A stretch of 64,000 nucleotides of DNA from Enterobacter kobei (GTDB lineage Bacteria > Pseudomonadota > Gammaproteobacteria > Enterobacterales > Enterobacteriaceae): positions 3,720,001-3,784,000 of the forward strand of contig NZ_CP017181.1 of assembly GCF_001729765.1 (NCBI RefSeq), given 5' to 3'. The stretch's first letter is position 1; every line of letters begins with the position of its first letter. Positions 61,368-64,000 of the stretch are shown here, piece after piece. Under the pieces are notes generated by a model that searched no databases, had not been told where the DNA came from, and was given only the letters and a program-made list of their open reading frames with translations. The position numbers and the translations under genes are program-made.

Positions 61368-62131
61368 CGGATACGCGCCTCGTCCACAATGCTGTTCAGG
61401 TTCGCCACAATCTCATTCAGACGCGGATCGTTTTCCGCCTCCAGCCAGCGGGCTACCTGCTGCTCGCCCTGGCTCAGCAAACGCAGATAATCGTCGGCAA
61501 TCTGACGACCATAACGGTAGCCCGCCAGCCTGCGCGCCGTACGGTCGACCTTCACCCGCAGCGGCTGCACCATATCCGGATGGAGGAGCATCGCGGGCTG
61601 GTTGTCGAGCTCGCCCGGTTCACGGGCGTGGATTTTCTGCTCCAGCAGGCCAAGCGCCATCGCAAAGCCGTACAGCGTGGCGGCAGGCGTCGGCGGGCAG
61701 CCCGGAATGTAAACATCCACCGGTACGATTTTGTCGGTGCCGCCCCAGACGCAGTAGAGATCGTGGAAGATGCCGCCGCTGTTGCCGCAGGCACCGTAGG
61801 AGATGCAGATTTTCGGGTCTGGCGCAGACTGCCAGGCACGCAGCGCGGGCGAACGCATGGCACGGGTGACCGCCCCGGTAAACAGCAGAATATCCGCATG
61901 GCGCGGAGACGGCACCACTTTGATACCGAAGCGTTCAGCGTCAAACAGCGGCGACAGCGTAGCGAAGATCTCGATCTCGCAGCCGTTACAACCGCCGCAG
62001 TCCACGCGGTAGACGTAGGCCGAACGTTTGATTTTTTTCAGCAGCGACGCCTTCATGCTGGCAATGGATTCCTCCACCGTCATTGGCACCGGCATGCCAT
62101 TGTCGTCGCGCGGGCCGAGTAAGTGTTCCAT
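61364..62131 (-). CDS. hycG: HycG, hydrogenase 3 small subunit
   Basis: 255 residues, the E. coli length. The proximal 4Fe-4S ligands are in [16 protein letters not shown] (near residue 43), with [14 protein letters not shown] and [16 protein letters not shown] further on. It belongs to the complex-I-like NiFe hydrogenase group (NuoB relative). It overlaps hycF by one base. Confidence 0.95.
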   Translation of the reverse strand: MEHLLGPRDDNGMPVPMTVEESIASMKASLLKKIKRSAYVYRVDCGGCNGCEIEIFATLSPLFDAERFGIKVVPSPRHADILLFTGAVTRAMRSPALRAWQSAPDPKICISYGACGNSGGIFHDLYCVWGGTDKIVPVDVYIPGCPPTPAATLYGFAMALGLLEQKIHAREPGELDNQPAMLLHPDMVQPLRVKVDRTARRLAGYRYGRQIADDYLRLLSQGEQQVARWLEAENDPRLNEIVANLNSIVDEARIR

Positions 62132-62673
62132 CAGCTGGCCTCTCTCATATGGCGGGTGATATCAATCCGGTCGGACGGCAGCAGGCATTTCTGACGCTTG
62201 CACTCCGGGCAGGTTTCAAAACTTTCACGGTGATGCTCCGCCCGGACGTCACCGTTGTGCTGCAGCAGTGCGATGGCGTAGTCGATCTCTTTTTGCACCG
62301 CGAACGGACGCTTGCAGACGCGGCAGTGACACAGCGCGAAACGCGACTGCTGGAGGAAATCGGCTTTCTTCCACACTGCCAGCTCGTACTCCTGCGACAG
62401 GCGAATGGCGACCGTCGGGCAAACTTCCTCGCAGCGGCCGCAGAAAATGCAGCGTCCGAGGTTAAACTGCCAGGCCAGTTCGCCGGTTTTGAGATCCGTT
62501 TCCACCGTCAGGGCATTCGACGGGCAGGCATTGACGCAGGCCGCGCAGCCGATGCACTGCTGCGGGTTGTGCTCCGGCTTGCCGCGAAAGTTTTTATCGA
62601 CCGGCATCGGCTCCAGCGGATAACGGCTGGTCTGCGTGCCGGTTTTGATCACTTTTTTGATAAAGGTAAACAT
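62131..62673 (-). CDS. hycF: HycF, formate hydrogenlyase ferredoxin-like subunit
   Basis: 180 residues, E. coli length, related to NuoI. Two 4Fe-4S clusters lie in [12 protein letters not shown] (near residue 40) and [12 protein letters not shown] (near 75). A third set of cysteines ([10 protein letters not shown] and CPECKRQKC) near the C-terminus may bind a metal. It passes electrons from HycB to HycG. Confidence 0.95.
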   Translation of the reverse strand: MFTFIKKVIKTGTQTSRYPLEPMPVDKNFRGKPEHNPQQCIGCAACVNACPSNALTVETDLKTGELAWQFNLGRCIFCGRCEEVCPTVAIRLSQEYELAVWKKADFLQQSRFALCHCRVCKRPFAVQKEIDYAIALLQHNGDVRAEHHRESFETCPECKRQKCLLPSDRIDITRHMREAS

Positions 62674-62682
62674 GACGAGTCC

Positions 62683-64000
62683 TTATTTCAGCGGCGAGTT
62701 CTTACGCTCGATGCTGTAGCGCTCAAGCTCTTTGTACGGCACCACCTGACTTTTCTTCTTGCGCACGTCCACCACGGTCATGCGGTCGGTGCAGGAGTAG
62801 CACGGGTCGAGGCTACCGATGATCAGCGGCGCATCGGAGACCGTATTGCCGCGCAGCATGTAGCGCAGCGTTGGCCAGTTGGCGTAGGTCGCCGCACGGC
62901 AGCGCCAGCGGTAGAGCTTCTGGTTGTCGCCAGTCATGCTCCAGTGGATATCGTCCCCGCGCGGCGCTTCTGCAAAGCCGAGCGCGAAGCGGTTCGGGAT
63001 GTAGGTGAAGCCCTCTACCATCAGCGGACCGCCCGGCAGGTTATCGAGGCCAAAGTCGATCATGTTCAGGGCAGTGAACACCTCGTTAATGCGGACTTTC
63101 AGACGTGAGATGACGTCGCAGCCCTGCTCGCTGTGCACGGTCATGGGCAGCAGGCCGTAGCCGACGAACGGGTGATCGGCGCGGGTGTCGCGGGCGTGGC
63201 CGCTGGCGCGCACCATCGGGCCGACGTTGCTGAAGTCGCGGGCAATTTCCGGATCAAGACGGCCAATCCCTACGGTGCGCTGCTCGATGTTTGGCGTGCT
63301 GAGCAGCATATCCACCAGCTCCTGCACGTCCCGGCGCATCTGCTGCGCCAGCTGACGGGTCTGGATCATGTCATCTTTCAGCAGGTCGCGGCGGATCCCG
63401 CCGATCAGGTTCAGCCCGTAGGTTTTACGCGCCCCGGTGAGGATCTCCGCCATCTTCATCGAGGCTTCACGCACGCGGAAGAACTGCATAAACCCGGAGT
63501 CAAAACCGACGAAGTGGCAGGCCAGGCCAAGGTTTAGAAGGTGCGAGTGCAGACGTTCCACCTCCAGCAGAATGGCGCGGATCATCTGCGCACGTTCCGG
63601 CACCACGATCCCCATACCGTTTTCTACCGACGTGGTGTACGCGGTGCTGTGGGCAAAGCCGCAGATGCCGCACACGCGGTCAGAAAGGAACGTCACTTCG
63701 TTGTAGCCCATGCGGGTTTCCGCCAGCTTTTCCATGCCGCGATGGACGTAGAACAGGCGGTAGTCGGCGTCGATAATGTTTTCGCCGTCGACGAACAGAC
63801 GAAAGTGGCCCGGTTCGTCGGAGGTGACGTGCAGCGGGCCAATCGGCACCACGTTGTTCTTTTTACTGCCCAGCTCGTTAATGAACTCGTAGGTTTCGCT
63901 GTCGGTGGTCGGCGCCGGGCGCTGGCGGTAGTCCATGCTGTCTTTACGCAGCGGATAGAGTTCATCCGGCCAGTCGTCCGGCAGCACCAGACGGCGCTCG
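62683..64000 (-). CDS. hycE: HycE, hydrogenase 3 large subunit, 5' part outside window
   Basis: The C-terminal 439 residues of the NiFe catalytic subunit (569 in E. coli); the frame stays open to the window edge. The first nickel-binding motif is SDRVCGICGFAHS, the second GSLDPCYSCTDRM, both NiFe ligand sets. After the latter comes a C-terminal tail (MTVVDVRKKKSQVVPYKELERYSIERKNSPLK); HycI cleaves near the arginine after the motif. The N-terminal NuoC-like domain is outside the window. Confidence 0.97.
   Translation of the reverse strand, partial: ERRLVLPDDWPDELYPLRKDSMDYRQRPAPTTDSETYEFINELGSKKNNVVPIGPLHVTSDEPGHFRLFVDGENIIDADYRLFYVHRGMEKLAETRMGYNEVTFLSDRVCGICGFAHSTAYTTSVENGMGIVVPERAQMIRAILLEVERLHSHLLNLGLACHFVGFDSGFMQFFRVREASMKMAEILTGARKTYGLNLIGGIRRDLLKDDMIQTRQLAQQMRRDVQELVDMLLSTPNIEQRTVGIGRLDPEIARDFSNVGPMVRASGHARDTRADHPFVGYGLLPMTVHSEQGCDVISRLKVRINEVFTALNMIDFGLDNLPGGPLMVEGFTYIPNRFALGFAEAPRGDDIHWSMTGDNQKLYRWRCRAATYANWPTLRYMLRGNTVSDAPLIIGSLDPCYSCTDRMTVVDVRKKKSQVVPYKELERYSIERKNSPLK

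Overview
The window is chromosomal DNA of a member of the Enterobacteriaceae close to Enterobacter, Lelliottia or Leclercia. Gene order from position ~10,160 to the right edge follows the Escherichia coli block yqaE-ygaV-ygaP-stpA-alaE-ygaC-ygaM-nrdHIEF-proVWX-ygaY-mprA-emrAB-luxS-micA-gshA-yqaA-yqaB-arg/ser tRNAs-csrA-alaS-recX-recA-pncC-mltB-srlAEBD-srlM-srlR-gutQ-norR-norVW-hypF-hydN-ascG-ascFB-hycIHGFE almost gene for gene. Proteins match their E. coli counterparts closely (CsrA appears identical). Genus is inferred, not proven.

Four accessory insertions break this backbone. (1) 1-10,165: a partial SDR-like gene and a methyltransferase, then a minus-strand catabolic operon (ankyrin protein, FdrA, YlbE/DUF1116 protein, NCS2-type permease, carbamate kinase, Tat-exported CodA-like amidohydrolase) with a divergent LysR regulator. 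(2) 26,648-29,053: a 2-isopropylmalate synthase pseudogene (in-frame amber plus a frameshift at a G run) and a convergent AraC regulator. (3) 39,053-41,560: a zinc/manganese-type ABC uptake operon led by a 35-residue membrane peptide, with a Zur-like palindrome upstream and a strong terminator downstream. (4) A NiCoT nickel permease directly downstream of hypF. Compared with E. coli K-12, ygaZH is missing and ygaY is intact.

The backbone holds coherent units: aerobic class Ib ribonucleotide reductase (nrdHIEF, behind two NrdR-like boxes 31 bp apart); glycine betaine/proline uptake (proVWX, with the TAGGGT promoter); drug efflux (mprA-emrAB); quorum signal and glutathione synthesis (luxS, gshA) flanking the sigma-E sRNA MicA; four tandem tRNA-Arg(ACG) genes plus tRNA-Ser(GCU); recA with its LexA box; sorbitol uptake and regulation; NO detoxification (three GTCA-N3-TGAC NorR sites before norVW); hydrogenase maturation; beta-glucoside use; and the 3' part of the formate hydrogenlyase operon, with hycE cut by the window edge.

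Two families of dispersed intergenic palindromes (a GCCGGGTGGCG...CCCGGCCTAC REP-type element and a CCCTCTCCC/GGGAGAGGG element) lie at operon ends. Nothing resembling a CRISPR array, phage or intact insertion sequence was seen. The best candidate for an under-described system is the amidohydrolase/permease/FdrA-YlbE/carbamate kinase operon. It has the logic of an ATP-yielding carbamoyl-transfer pathway like oxamate breakdown in allantoin catabolism, but uses a different set of partners.
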